A stretch of DNA of 64,000 nucleotides from Balanoglossus misakiensis (taxonomy: Eukaryota; Hemichordata). Made by a program: the position numbers and the translations under genes. The stretch spans positions 9,858,001-9,922,000 of the forward strand of contig CM082593.2 of assembly GCA_040954595.2 (NCBI GenBank). Direction: 5' to 3'. Shown here one piece after another: positions 32,790 to 42,814 of the stretch (within the stretch, counting starts at the first letter, position 1; every line of letters begins with the position of its first letter). A model generated the notes under the pieces. It made no database searches, was not told where the DNA came from, and was given only the letters and a program-made list of their open reading frames with translations.

Positions 32790-33416
32790 ATGGGTGTGGC
32801 CAGAAATAATTGTCATGTAAATTACACGCTAAACGTGCGGCATACCCCAGGTGCTAAGGTTTATGCTTTGATTGGTGCATTGCAGGGACCCGCACATACT
32901 CGAAGACCGGAGATGTCAAGTGGCCCTCGACTGGAATCCTACGACAGGTTCGAAAGATATCTGACAGAGTTGCGGTTGTATGCTGAACGGGACGAAGCAG
33001 CTTTTAGTCCAGAAGAAGCTTTGGCTCGCCTGGAAATGCTCGTGGACATATCGATGGATATAGGACATAAGGACTATCATAAATACGTAGCCATGTTACG
33101 GGCTCTGCGTAAAGAGAGGCAATCACCCGCTATGCCTCAGATGTTGCTTTCCCTACATGGATCAGGTGCACATGCAGAGATCTTAGAGAAAATTGCAAAA
33201 GTGAAGAAAGCCGTTGGTAATACCCTTTCAAATGCTGGTCGCAGAGAGAATAGAGAAAGATCAAGTTTGCGATGTTGGAAGTGTAATAGAATTGGACATA
33301 TAGCTAGGTTTTGTTATGGTAGACATGATAGGTATGATCGCTACGATAGATTTGATAGATATGATGATGGGAGAAGGGAATCTTACCGTTCCCGTTCAGG
33401 TAGAGATACCAAATAG
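32790..33416 (+). CDS. CCHC zinc-knuckle protein with RYDRYDRF tail (gag-like, family unknown)
   Basis: Open from ATG 32790. A second ATG at 32913 (MSSGPRLESYDRFERYL) follows a possible splice acceptor (GGTGCATTGCAG, 32873-32884) and may be nearer the true start. The middle is helical and charged (YLTELRLYAERDEAAFS, ALARLEMLVDISMDIG, ILEKIAKVKKAV). Near the C-terminus is one retroviral-type knuckle CWKCNRIGHIARFC, then an Arg/Asp/Tyr repeat (RYDRYDRFDRYDD) and an RS-like end. I infer single-stranded nucleic-acid binding. It sits inside the third split-repeat element just before Ngaro-2 and could be that element's gag, or an exon of a host gene. Confidence 0.55.
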   Translation: MGVARNNCHVNYTLNVRHTPGAKVYALIGALQGPAHTRRPEMSSGPRLESYDRFERYLTELRLYAERDEAAFSPEEALARLEMLVDISMDIGHKDYHKYVAMLRALRKERQSPAMPQMLLSLHGSGAHAEILEKIAKVKKAVGNTLSNAGRRENRERSSLRCWKCNRIGHIARFCYGRHDRYDRYDRFDRYDDGRRESYRSRSGRDTK

Positions 33417-33547
33417 GTTATTGCTATTAGTACAGGTTTACGGTGATTTGCCTGCCTGATGTATGGCTACATATGATATAAAGCGAACACCTTGGCTGGA
33501 ATTCTATAGTGTCTATTGTATTGTAACACAGAATTGATAATGATGAT

Positions 33548-33725
33548 TAATGCATCTTTAGAATGTATTTTAAAGTGTTTTAGTTGCTGCTCGGTATAGA
33601 CAGCGCCCTCGTTGGTACCAGCCCTATTACTTACGTTTTTGTATTACTGCGCATGCGCAATTGATACGGCTGTACTGCCGCGCTCATCAACGGACTCGTT
33701 ACTTAGTCTTGCAAGAGACCAAAAT
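33548..33725. repeat. Split direct repeat A1 of Ngaro-2
   Basis: Starts TAATGCATCTTTAGAAT, ends GCAAGAGACCAAAAT. Second copy at 37617-37794. Confidence 0.93.
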
Positions 33726-34790
33726 ATGTCGTATAATCTGCGCAAAAGAAGTGCAATAACCGAAAGTTCATGCACAGGATGTGGTGTAGATCGTTGTGGA
33801 TCGCCATCAGTATTCAGCAGTGACACCGACAGCAAACCAGTCGAACCTGAGTCGCCAGCTTCAGTGATCGACGGATATCTATCTCCGGTAAGCCGCAATA
33901 TGCCTGACGAGTGCCCGACCGACCTCAGTAAGTCACACGGAGCCAACCAACTCGAAAATAGGATCGATCGCCTAGAGCGGACCGTAGACAAACTAGCCGG
34001 ACTTGTTGAACGCTCTCTTACCGTGACAGACAAGAAGAACGAGCTTCCCCACCAAAACGCAGTTGGCTACAATCAAATGGAGCGCCCCCACAGTTCTCAG
34101 CCCCCGGTACACGAACCAGCTGGAGTTGGTAACAAGGCATTCGATACTTTACACCAGAGGAAAACCCTTCACGAAGGAGTGCCCCTGGCGACAAGAAATA
34201 AAGTTCTTGCTGGTGAGTACATTGATCTGAGCGAGTTACATCCATTGAACTTTGCTCATGTCTCAACACCGGACAAAATAGAAGCTACTATCGATGGCAG
34301 CCAAGATGTCTTCAACCCTAAGCGGAAAAAAGTTCCTATATCAATCTTTGGCGCTTGCCTGAACGCCTTTGCTATACTGGAAAGCATTCTACTCGAAAAG
34401 AAGCCAGCCACAGCAACATCACTTCTTGCATACCGCCAACTTATCCAGAACTGTGACAGCAAATTTACATGGCCAGTGGTGTATGCATATGATGTTAGAT
34501 TTCGACACCAACTAAGTGAAACCTGCTCCTTTGACTACCACGCCCTGAACCAGGACCTGTACATCACTACATTCATGGACCCTGGTGCAGTAAAGACCAC
34601 ACGTAGGGAATGTTATCGCTGCAAAGCCACAGATCACTTAGCTAAGGAGTGTCCCTTTCGTGAGGAACTATCCACACCGGCGGAGAACACAAAGAAGAAA
34701 ACAAAAACGGATGAGGTTTGCTTGCTCTACCAAACAGGTGAATGTAGATTCGCAAAGTGTAAGCGCCAGCACAAGTGCAAACGATGTTGA
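33726..34790 (+). CDS. Gag-like ORF1 of Ngaro-2 with CCHC and CCCH fingers
   Basis: I take ATG 33726, directly after repeat A1; the frame is open further upstream, but only through the repeat. The N-terminal part is Ser/Pro-rich, with a short coiled coil (NRIDRLERTVDKLAGLVERS). The middle has IDLSELHPLNFAHV and RKKVPISIFGACLNAFAIL. The end carries CYRCKATDHLAKEC (CCHC), then CLLYQTGECRFAKCKRQH (C-x7-C-x4-C-x3-H) and CKRC. Ngaro-1 ORF1 ends in a similar CCCH finger, so the finger is a shared trait of these two elements. Probably the RNA-binding structural protein. Its last 131 nt overlap the pol ORF. Confidence 0.82.
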   Translation: MSYNLRKRSAITESSCTGCGVDRCGSPSVFSSDTDSKPVEPESPASVIDGYLSPVSRNMPDECPTDLSKSHGANQLENRIDRLERTVDKLAGLVERSLTVTDKKNELPHQNAVGYNQMERPHSSQPPVHEPAGVGNKAFDTLHQRKTLHEGVPLATRNKVLAGEYIDLSELHPLNFAHVSTPDKIEATIDGSQDVFNPKRKKVPISIFGACLNAFAILESILLEKKPATATSLLAYRQLIQNCDSKFTWPVVYAYDVRFRHQLSETCSFDYHALNQDLYITTFMDPGAVKTTRRECYRCKATDHLAKECPFREELSTPAENTKKKTKTDEVCLLYQTGECRFAKCKRQHKCKRC

Positions 34791-36358
34791 GCAGACTCAC
34801 CCCTCATCAACTGCAAAACTTGCATATCACTTCAACGCGGAAGTGTGGCAGCAAGTTCTCAATAAACACCCAGATAAACAATATGCTGAAAAAATCCTGA
34901 CGTGGATTCAACACGGGGTGCCTATTGGTTTCAAGGGCCAAATGCTGCAAACCCCCCTGCTGTCAGCTAATTGGAAGAGCGCACTTGACGTTAAGGACAA
35001 AGTTACGCATAAACTTTTAGAGGAAGTCAAGAAAGGATACAAAGCAGGACCATTTATTACTCCACCATTCCAATCATTTATTAGTTCACCACAAGGAGCG
35101 CGACCAAAGAAGAATACAAATAAATATCGGATAATTCATGACCTTTCCTGGCCTCCAGGGCACTCTGTGAACGATCACATATCGAAGGACGAATATAGTT
35201 GTCAGTACATATCGATCGATGCGGCTATCGAGCACATAAAACGTTTAGGTAAGGGGTCCCTTATCGCAAAGGTTGACCTCGAAGATGCATTCTACCAAAT
35301 ACCTGTCACACCGGATGACTGGAATCTACTCGTCTGTTCCTGGGACCTTGAAATCGACGTCGAACTCCAAACATGCTATTTCTATAGCAAAGTGTTGCCA
35401 TTCGGTCTCAGGAGCAGCCCAGCGATTTTCAATGAGTTTGCTGACGGTCTTCAGTTTACCATTCAAGCTGCACACAACATTGATCTAGTGGAACATTACC
35501 TTGATGATTACTTCACAGCTGGCCGCGCAGGCACAAATCAGTGCAGTAGAAACCTTCAGGGAATGTTACTCGCTTGCGATGAACTTGGGTTTCCTGTAAA
35601 CCCTACAAAAGTCACCACCCCCTCCACAACCATGGAGTTTCTTGGCATAACACTATACACAATCCGCATGGAGGCACGAGTGTCTCAGGACTGCATTGAT
35701 GACACTCTGACGGAACTTCTTGCCTGGATGACAATGAAACGGGCAACAAAGCGACAAATCTTGTCACTTATTGGTAAACTTACCTTCATCACCCGGGTAT
35801 GTCGACCCGGTCGTACCTTTCTCAGACGACTAATAGACACTTCATCAGGACTGAAACGCCTACACTATAAAGTAAAACTGAACCGCAATTTCAAACTGGA
35901 CCTTCAATGGTGGATTGACTACTTACCTACATGGAATGGTGTCAGTATGTTCTACGACAGTTACTGGACAAATAATGTTGACCTACATCTTTACACTGAT
36001 GCTTCAGACATTGGCTATGGTGGAGTGTTCGGTGTGCAAAAAATCAAAGGAAAGTTCGTCAATGAGATTCCTGCCTACACCCCTCAAATCTATTCTATTA
36101 ACTGGAGGGAACTTTACGCTATCGAGCGTGCTGCAGACACGTGGGGAGCCCACTTCAAAGGACGAAAAATCCTTTTCCACTGTGATAATTCTTCTGTTGT
36201 TGCAATGATCCGCAGTGGTTCATCTCGCAGTGAAAAGTGTGCATCCCTTCTGCGAAAACTGTTTCCTCATTTGTGCCAGAGACAATTTCCTGATGAATGC
36301 TATACATATTGCAGGCAGCAAAAACACTATTGCTGATGCTCTATCTCGGTACAAGTAA
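34660..36358 (+). pseudogene. Reverse transcriptase-RNase H of Ngaro-2, frameshift near its end
   Basis: Motifs in order: GARPKKNTNKYRIIHDLSWP, SLIAKVDLEDAFYQIPV, LPFGLRSSPAIFNEF, EHYLDDYFTAG (catalytic Y-L-D-D), then LIGKLTFITRVCRPGRTFLR. RNase H has YTDASDIGYGGVFG, NWRELYAIE and HCDNSSVVAMIRSG. The final RNase H box (IAGSKNTIADALSR) is in the +1 frame, so a small indel lies near 36275. The open frame is 558 codons. The start is uncertain because of the overlap with ORF1; -1 or +1 frameshifting during translation is possible but not shown. Confidence 0.88.
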
Positions 36359-36364
36359 CACTGA

Positions 36365-37363
36365 TTTGCTTCCTTCACAGGGAATGGTACTTCCCATGAC
36401 CACTGGTGGCTACAAGCATGCAAACTCGTCGGCAGTGCTTATTCAGCCAACACAGATCGTACATATGGCTCAGGTCAAAAAACTTACCTTCAGTTTTGTG
36501 ATACAGTAGATGCATTACCATTCCCAGCATCAGAGAATGTTCTACTTATGTTTATTGCATACCTTCAAGAGGAAAGGAAACTAAAGTACAGTTCCATTGT
36601 GACATACCTCTATTCAGTTCGGTCAATGGAAATCCAGGAAGGCTTACCTGATCCATTGCAGAACCGTCCACGCATTAACCTTGCACTACGTTCAGTCAAA
36701 AGATCACAAGGACCAGAATCAACACAAAAACTGGCAATTACATTTGATTTACTGCAGAGGCTAGGGCCTCTATTTGACATTTCATGCACAAAAGACTTAG
36801 TAGTGTGGACTGCAATGACCACAGCTTTCTTTGGCGTTTTCAGGCCTGGCGAACTTGTAATTAAGGATTTACCAATTATTCCAGCCACTGACTTAACTGT
36901 AAGTGACATTACTTTTTCTAAACTGTCAGGGGCTAATGTAATCGCAGTTGTTCACCTTAAAAAGTCTAAGTGTGACCCATTTCGTAAAGGGGTCGATGTC
37001 ATCATTGGCTGCTCACATAACGCCATTTGTGCGGTGGATTTATTGTCACGCTTACACTCACTGCGTATCCAAGCTGGGGCATCACCCAATGACCCTTTCT
37101 TTTTACTACCTGGTAATGTACCTCTTACTAGGCAGATCTTTATTAGACACCTCAAGCATTCAATTGGCCAGATAGGACTGGACCCTAATGCATACAGCGG
37201 TCATAGCTTTCGCAGTGGGGGTGCAACATCAGCAGCAGCAGCCGGTGTATCCGACTGGGAGATCAAAGTCATGGGCCGCTGGTCCAGCGACTGTTACAAG
37301 CGCTATATTCGCACTCCACGACAAGTGTTATCAACGTTTGCTGAACGTATGATCTTTACATGA
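36365..37363 (+). CDS. Tyrosine recombinase of Ngaro-2
   Basis: The frame is open from 36365. The first ATG of note is 36548, but the segment before it (RTYGSGQKTYLQFCD) is the usual N-terminal core-binding start, so translation probably begins upstream or by a non-ATG or frameshift route. The catalytic domain has VFRPGELVI (first Arg), AYSGHSFRSGG (H-x-x-R) and GRWSSDCYKRYI (Trp and nucleophile Tyr). It lies in the same frame as the RNase H tail that ends at 36358. No internal stop. Confidence 0.9.
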   Translation, partial: FASFTGNGTSHDHWWLQACKLVGSAYSANTDRTYGSGQKTYLQFCDTVDALPFPASENVLLMFIAYLQEERKLKYSSIVTYLYSVRSMEIQEGLPDPLQNRPRINLALRSVKRSQGPESTQKLAITFDLLQRLGPLFDISCTKDLVVWTAMTTAFFGVFRPGELVIKDLPIIPATDLTVSDITFSKLSGANVIAVVHLKKSKCDPFRKGVDVIIGCSHNAICAVDLLSRLHSLRIQAGASPNDPFFLLPGNVPLTRQIFIRHLKHSIGQIGLDPNAYSGHSFRSGGATSAAAAGVSDWEIKVMGRWSSDCYKRYIRTPRQVLSTFAERMIFT

Positions 37364-37498
37364 TTGGTCTTAATCACTCAGATTGACATGCCTGATTGAG
37401 TAATTGTTTGTAGCTTGTCCACAGTTCTTTTTTCACTGTTACTGTTATTATTATTGTTTATATTAGATGGCACATACACATGCATGATGTTGGAGTTT

Positions 37499-37616
37499 GG
37501 GCAGCCTTGTACTCAAATGTACAATTTCTTCTTCTTCAGTTCATTAAAAATGGTTGCCCATTGCGCCCATTCATCTAGTGTGTGTATGTGTGCTCATTTA
37601 ATTAGAGGAATTGCAC
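37499..37616. repeat. Split direct repeat B1 of Ngaro-2
   Basis: GGGCAGCCTTGTACTC to GGAATTGCAC, matched by 37883-38000. Confidence 0.93.
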
Positions 37617-37794
37617 TAATGCATCTTTAGAATTTATTTTAAAGTGTTTTAGTTGCTGCTCGGTATAGACAGCGCCCTCGTTGGTACCAGCCCTACTCCT
37701 TACGTTTTTGTATTACTGCGCATGCGCAATTGATACGGCTGTACTGCCACGCTCATCAAAGGACTAGTTACTTAGTCTTGCAAGAGACCAAAAT
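37617..37794. repeat. Split direct repeat A2 of Ngaro-2
   Basis: Second copy of 33548-33725, between B1 and B2. Confidence 0.93.
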
Positions 37795-37882
37795 TTCATC
37801 ACCCACCCTCCCACTGCCTTATTTAGGCATATATATTAACCAGTCATGTGTTTCTCTACTCTTCAATCACTTTGTGACCTTA

Positions 37883-38000
37883 GGGCAGCCTTGTACTCAA
37901 ATGTACAATTTCTTCTTCTTCAGTTCATTAAAAATGGTTGCCCATTGCGCCCATTCATCTAGTGTGTGTATGTGTGCTCATTTAATGAGAGGAATTGCGC
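37883..38000. repeat. Split direct repeat B2 of Ngaro-2 (3' end of element)
   Basis: Second copy of 37499-37616, differing at two or three bases. Confidence 0.93.
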
Positions 38001-38335
38001 TAAAGGAAAATAAGAACGTAATGTAAAATGTTCTGTTGCTGTATGAATGGTTTGCACATGTGGGGAAATGGGGGCGTGCCTGGGGGAGGTGTACTGTAGT
38101 CTAATGACAGTCCCTTCTGTCTCAACTAGGCGGGGGTTTCTAACCCTATGCCCGGCTCCCCCCCCCCCCAAAAAAAAAAAAAAAAAAAAAAAATTGATTG
38201 TCGTTTTGATGTGCGATAGATATTGAATTGAGGGTTTTTTTACCTTTTCAACTCTGTGTGGTATTTGTGGATGTGCGTGATGAGTATTGGAGAGGGGTTT
38301 GTTTTTGGGGTACAGTCGAGAGACCAAGAGAGGAG
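38001..38335. other. Residual host-element sequence with a C10/A~30 homopolymer
   Basis: No gene. A run of C followed by a long A run lies at about 38159-38193. This belongs to the third split-repeat element, downstream of Ngaro-2. Confidence 0.6.
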
Positions 38336-38400
38336 GCAAGGGACCCTCGACCACTCCACAACTAAATCAAACTAAACAACACTACGCAGTGTAGATGGGG
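38336..38400. repeat. Direct repeat B1 of the third element
   Basis: GCAAGGGACCCTCGACC to GTGTAGATGGGG. Matched by 38639-38703 and directly followed by A2. Confidence 0.82.
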
Positions 38401-38520
38401 AACTAGCTACACTAGGTAGTGATTGGTTTACTATATATGAATATGCATGAGGTCTGGTTTATAAGGTTCTACCCAGATGTAGTGCCCATGCCTTCTCACG
38501 GCGGAGCATGACAGAGAGCA
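38401..38520. repeat. Direct repeat A2 of the third element
   Basis: Second copy of 30085-30204. It is followed by a (CCCA)n run. Confidence 0.85.
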
Positions 38521-38638
38521 CCCACCCACCCACCCTAAAATCGCCGACGCCTTAGGCAAGTGTTTATGTACAAGGCAGCAGTTTTAAGGATGACGAGCGA
38601 GGTACCACAAATGGCCATCGGTCACTCCTTAAGGTACA

Positions 38639-38703
38639 GCAAGGGACGCTCGACCACTCCACAACTAAATCAAACTAAAGAACACTACGCAGTGTAGATA
38701 TGG
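38639..38703. repeat. Direct repeat B2 of the third element (3' end)
   Basis: Second copy of 38336-38400. Unlike B1 it is followed by unrelated sequence after GGAACT. Confidence 0.8.
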
Positions 38704-39314
38704 AACTGTGTACTTTTATGAATAGTCAATTAGCATCAATTTATTTGTGGTAGTAAAACATAATGGCTTGCAGCTTCCACAACAAATACCATTACAAGTA
38801 AGATGATGCGCCAATGAACTGATTATTGATCCTCAGTTTCTGTGTGCCACCGATGATGTCACTATTAATTCTGTGCTAGTTTGCACTCAGACTTCTTTTT
38901 CAAGGCTGATATTTCATTTTTAGGGAACCAAGCGCCCTCAGGCGCTTGGTCCCCTTCTGTTATTGCTGGAGTTTTTCTTCTTTCTTCTTGAGTCGTTTTT
39001 TTGCTCCCGTTTTGCTCAAAAATCCCTGGTTCTACGCCTATGAACCTTGGCATGGTGGTTGGGGCCCATGAGTACTAGTGCACCTGCCCTTTGAATTTGT
39101 AATTAGTCACGTGACTTGGTGGCTATAATCGAGTGAAATTTTCAAATTAACCTAATTTGCACGTTAATGGGGGCATGTACATTCTTTTCGCGATTTTCGT
39201 AGACCATGTGGCCAAAATACCCTGTGCCAAATTTAAAGGTCCTAGGCCACGTCGATTTTGAGAAGAAGATTTGTGTAATATTTTTCGCATTTTTTGGTGG
39301 GCTGAGAACAAACA
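38704..39314. other. Noncoding stretch with a short perfect hairpin
   Basis: No gene seen. It contains the hairpin at 38923-38954 and the phrase TTTTGAGAAGAAGATTT, which I recognise as part of a dispersed invertebrate repeat but cannot name. Confidence 0.5.
38923..38954. other. GC-rich stem-loop, 14-bp stem, 4-base loop
   Basis: GGGAACCAAGCGCC, loop CTCA, GGCGCTTGGTCCCC. One mismatch in the stem. It stands out in AT-rich surroundings. Possibly the end of a small element. Confidence 0.7.
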
Positions 39315-39770
39315 CTGGGGCATCGGACTTTGACCGTCATTACATAATGTTGTGGAGATCTCATTAGCAGGAGGGTTGCAGTAGTCCTTGGAAAATCGGC
39401 TGAAATACGTAAACAGACCAGTGATTATTTTCCACGGAATGAATTTTGGGACAACACATTATCGGAGTTCAGGCGATTTATTGAATTACGCTGAGTTTGC
39501 TAGCTGTTGCCGTTTAAATGTGTCTCTGTAGCCCCGGCTACACTGGTTAACATTCAATGTAATGCGGCAGCGGACTTTGACCCTCAGTCGCTAATGTTGT
39601 GGGCGGTTTCATTGGCATTTAGGTAGTCACATGTAGTGGATAGTAGTTCAGGAAATCGGCTGAAATACATCAGCAGACCAGTGATTTTCTTGCACAAAGG
39701 GAGTATGGTACCAGCAATAATCAGAGATCAGGCTTCGTTGCCGTTCAAATGTTCCTACTTCAGTCGTGAC
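39315..39770. repeat. Two diverged copies of a ~240-bp tandem repeat
   Basis: CGGACTTTGACC...AATGTTGTGG...AAATCGGCTGAAATAC...CAGACCAGTGATT...GTTGCCGTT occurs once from about 39320 and again from about 39560. No ORF. Confidence 0.72.
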
Positions 39771-39839
39771 GTTGCAACTGAACGTTCAGTATGGGGTTCG
39801 GCCCGCAGGTGGCCGTGGGGGTTATCAGGCCGCCCGTAA

Positions 39840-40940
39840 TTGGACGCAGCTTCATGCAGCTCTATGGGACCAAAATAATACGCCCGATTCGGGGGTCACC
39901 TGTGACACCTGCGTAACTCTATTATGTGCATGCGTAATTGTGGGGTCAATGAAAGGGATGCTAGCATGGTATTTGTTGCACATGGATCAATATGAAGTCC
40001 GATTTTCCTGTCAAGTTGTGGGCGACCTTATGTGACATTTCACCTACTTGTGCTTAGTGAATAACAGCAGATGCATGCAGCTTTGGCGTGGTGGTGGGGG
40101 GGGGGGGGGGTATACGGATGGGACCATAATGATATACCAAAGGCGGGGTCACCCGTTGCACCTGCACAAGTCATTGATTTTGTACATTTAATTGGACACT
40201 AACCAACAGGGCGATATGTGTGGTTTTTGTTCCACAGGGACGAATGTAAGTGTCAGTTGGTTTTTGCCCAAATGTATAAGGTGATTTGGATGACCTCTGT
40301 CGTACAGTGCCATATCTCAGCACGTTGTACATGTGCAGCTTTGGTATTTGGAGGGATGAAACTATCATGAAATGCCAAATACATGGGGATACCTGTGACA
40401 CCTGCTTGATTCATATATTCCGTGCATACCTAATGGTAGGCAAAGTGAAAGGGCTGCAAATGTAGGATTTGTTGCACATGACATAAACAGGAATGAAAAT
40501 TGTTTGTCAAATAATTGGTTGACCTCAGGTGTCCATTGACCTGCTTTCCATATGTTAGCATGCAAATCATATATAGCCAGGTGTTTGGAGGGGTAGGGTA
40601 GGACCTCTGCGTCATGAAATGCTAAATTCCTGGGGCCACCTGTAACTTACTTGCGTAACTCATTTTATGGTCATATCTAATTAGACCAACCCAAAGGGCG
40701 AGGATTTTCCATTGTCTTGAATATTAACCAAATAAGAATCAAAATTTTTGGCCCAATTTTTGGGTACCCTCAGCTGACCTTTGAAGTACTTACAACGTAG
40801 AAGTTCACCTTTGGTTGTTGTTTTTGTACTTGTACGACGTGCATTTCAGGTGGTTGCCTACTTCCCCATATCTCAACATCGAGAGCAAATACAGCCTACG
40901 CATTTGAATGGTACAACCCTGAATGGAGTCTAATGGTTAT
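39840..40940. repeat. ~245-bp tandem repeat family, about 4.5 diverged units
   Basis: The anchor phrase (G)ACACCTGC.. occurs near 39904, 40156, 40396 and 40645. Each is followed by a TTATGTGCATACCTAATT-like stretch and a 'GACCTCAGGTGACCTTTGACCTAC'-like block in variable condition. The same family reappears in better condition at 63560-64000. Confidence 0.75.
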
Positions 40941-40998
40941 TAACTCTATGCTTGGGCCCCTTCAATGTTGCTTGCAGCTTTAATTTGTATTATCTTTT

Positions 40999-41214
40999 AT
41001 GTGTATGTTTAGAAAAACAAAAAAGAACAGTTCTTCTACTGAACGCAGTCGCCTACTGCTTGTTGATATGTGTACTGGCCCTGCAGTGCAACAACGGCAT
41101 ATGCTGCTGAAGAGGCAGATGTTTGACCAAATGTACCAGTGCAGTACTGAGATTGTAGAGCTGTTCGAATACGAATTCAAAGTTTTGATTCCAATTGTTA
41201 CATACACCCCCTAG
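40999..41214 (+). CDS. Possible terminal exon or small hypothetical ORF
   Basis: The frame starts at MCMFRKTKKNSSS and continues TGPAVQQRHMLLKRQMFDQM to the stop at 41212. An acceptor-like GTGTATGTTTAG precedes AAAAACAAAAAAG. The composition looks protein-like rather than repetitive, but I recognise no domain. It may equally be chance. Confidence 0.2.
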   Translation: MCMFRKTKKNSSSTERSRLLLVDMCTGPAVQQRHMLLKRQMFDQMYQCSTEIVELFEYEFKVLIPIVTYTP

Positions 41215-41219
41215 ACCAG

Positions 41220-42680
41220 TATCCGATCACTTTTATTAAAAATGATACTAACACTTCATTGGCAACTCGAACACTACAACAACGCCATGTTTTATATCAC
41301 TGGAGGACTTACAATAGAAACAACCACAAATCCGGGTCAAGTTGGCAAAGGTCAAGGTAAACGAGAGTCCCAGACAAGTGGTGGCGCTAGACCCGTATGC
41401 GGTCACTTGGACCAGTTCTCCTGTCACTTTGCATCAGTTGCACAAACACAGTTAGAATGCATATTCTCGTAAAGTATTTGGATCCTTATAAGTAGAAATA
41501 CTTTTTTTTCGTGAAGGAAATAAGTTTTTAAAGGGAAGAGAGAAATTTCATGGGCCCAGGACAGGCAAGAAATGATAACAATTAACTTTGTTAATCACTT
41601 AAAGAGCATATCTTGGCTCGAAACACACCTTTGAGGATAAGTAATAATTGGGCTTGTGTGTTAAATGCTGGTGTTCTTTTATTTATTTCATATGGACAAA
41701 TAAATGTTAAATTTAAACATGTTCAGGGCCTGAGAAAAAAAACTTCTGTTTGGGCCACGCCCATACCCGTGACGTCACAAGAGGAACCCATTTACGTTTG
41801 CAACAGACTTAGCACTGTACATTGCAGTGGTTGAAATGCAATCATACATGTCTGTGATCTAAATAGCTTTGCTGTGTCAGCCTGGGTACAACTCTGTATC
41901 CCCCGCCCCCTTCAAAATAAACGTACATGTATACCTATCATCTAGGGGAGATGCGATTATGAAAAAAAACTACTCGGCCCGGCTAGGCTACGGCTACGCA
42001 TTGCAAGCAGTACACAACATGCAATGGCAGCGGATGTGTATAGGCGCCCAACACATACAATGATTGCTGCCTCGATTAAACCGTGGAATGTTGCCCAGAG
42101 GTTTAGGTCTAGAGTGCTAGGTCTAAATCTACTTATCTTGGACAATGTCAACTTATTGATAACTGATCATGGTCTTTTGGCGATTTTCGATCACTGCCTC
42201 AACAGAATAAATACGCGCGTGTTATTACAAGGGAACTCTATCAGCGCCGATGCAAAGCGTGTACACGCAGTCAGCAGCGATGACACATATCGCGCCGCGA
42301 TGTATATGTACCATGCCAGCACTAAAATTATGTCTTCTGAATTACATGTAAGCTATATGCCTTTTTGGTGATGACAAACAGAAACATTTATGACTTGTCG
42401 CTGTAATCATGAAAGTTCCTTCACATGCTTCATACTGCATTATAACAAAATGAAACCATACAACCAACAGCAACAGGCGATCATGCCGGGCCGACCCACT
42501 CACGCTCACACAGCATGAAACATTTTCATTGATACACACGAATATCCAAGTTTGGAAACGGTTTTCACTCACACGCGGCAAAATTTATTCAACACATTTT
42601 GTTTCAAAATTTGTACAGTGTGTTTTGGAGCCGATGAGTCGGACATAGTGCGACGTAAAACTTGTAAACAAAGAAATTAG
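41220..42680. other. Stretch without recognisable genes
   Basis: Several short frames exist on both strands, but none has a domain, consistent composition or splice context that I can support. Confidence 0.5.
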
Positions 42681-42689
42681 AAAAGAAAG

Positions 42690-42720
42690 ATGGCGACCAT
42701 ACAGCCGAAGCCATACAAAG
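42690..42720 (+). other. Candidate first coding exon (MATIQPKPYK) with YY1-like start
   Basis: GAAAGATGGCGACCATACAG has a strong start context that is also a YY1-like AAGATGGCG motif. After ten codons CAAAG is followed by GTACGA, a possible but weak donor. No downstream exon identified. Confidence 0.2.
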
Positions 42721-42814
42721 GTACGACTGAAAAAAATGTGAAATAGTAACAGTAATATTTTGAACGTTCAAGTTTTTACATTGATTGCTGTCAACAGTAG
42801 TATACTAGGTCTAT

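Larger units (their letters stand above)
33548..38000 (+). mobile_element. Ngaro-like YR retrotransposon 2 with split direct repeats
   Basis: A1 33548-33725, B1 37499-37616, A2 37617-37794, B2 37883-38000: pairs of 178 bp and 118 bp, B1 abutting A2. The ORF order is gag-like (33726-34790), RT-RNase H (34660-36358), tyrosine recombinase (36365-37363). No methyltransferase is seen. The two A copies and the two B copies differ at only a few positions. One frameshift near 36275 is the main lesion, so it is better preserved than Ngaro-1. Confidence 0.92.
30085..38703 (+). mobile_element. Putative third split-direct-repeat (YR-type) element, lacking RT and recombinase, filled by nested insertions
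   Basis: Repeats are A1 30085-30204, B1 38336-38400, A2 38401-38520 and B2 38639-38703: the same A-B-A-B geometry as the two Ngaro-like elements here, with B1 directly abutting A2. After removing the nested LINE (to 32140) and Ngaro-2 (33548-38000), about 2.4 kb remains. It contains a Thr-rich start, a perfect-looking 61-nt intron, and a CCHC-knuckle ORF, but no RT or YR. I infer a non-autonomous or deleted YR retroelement. A local duplication of a promoter-like sequence is the alternative. Confidence 0.5.

Noticed and set aside
37959-38354. 131-aa minus-strand ORF with a poly-Phe/Gly run
   Set aside because: It is translated through the C/A homopolymer and repeat B2 of Ngaro-2. No protein-like composition.
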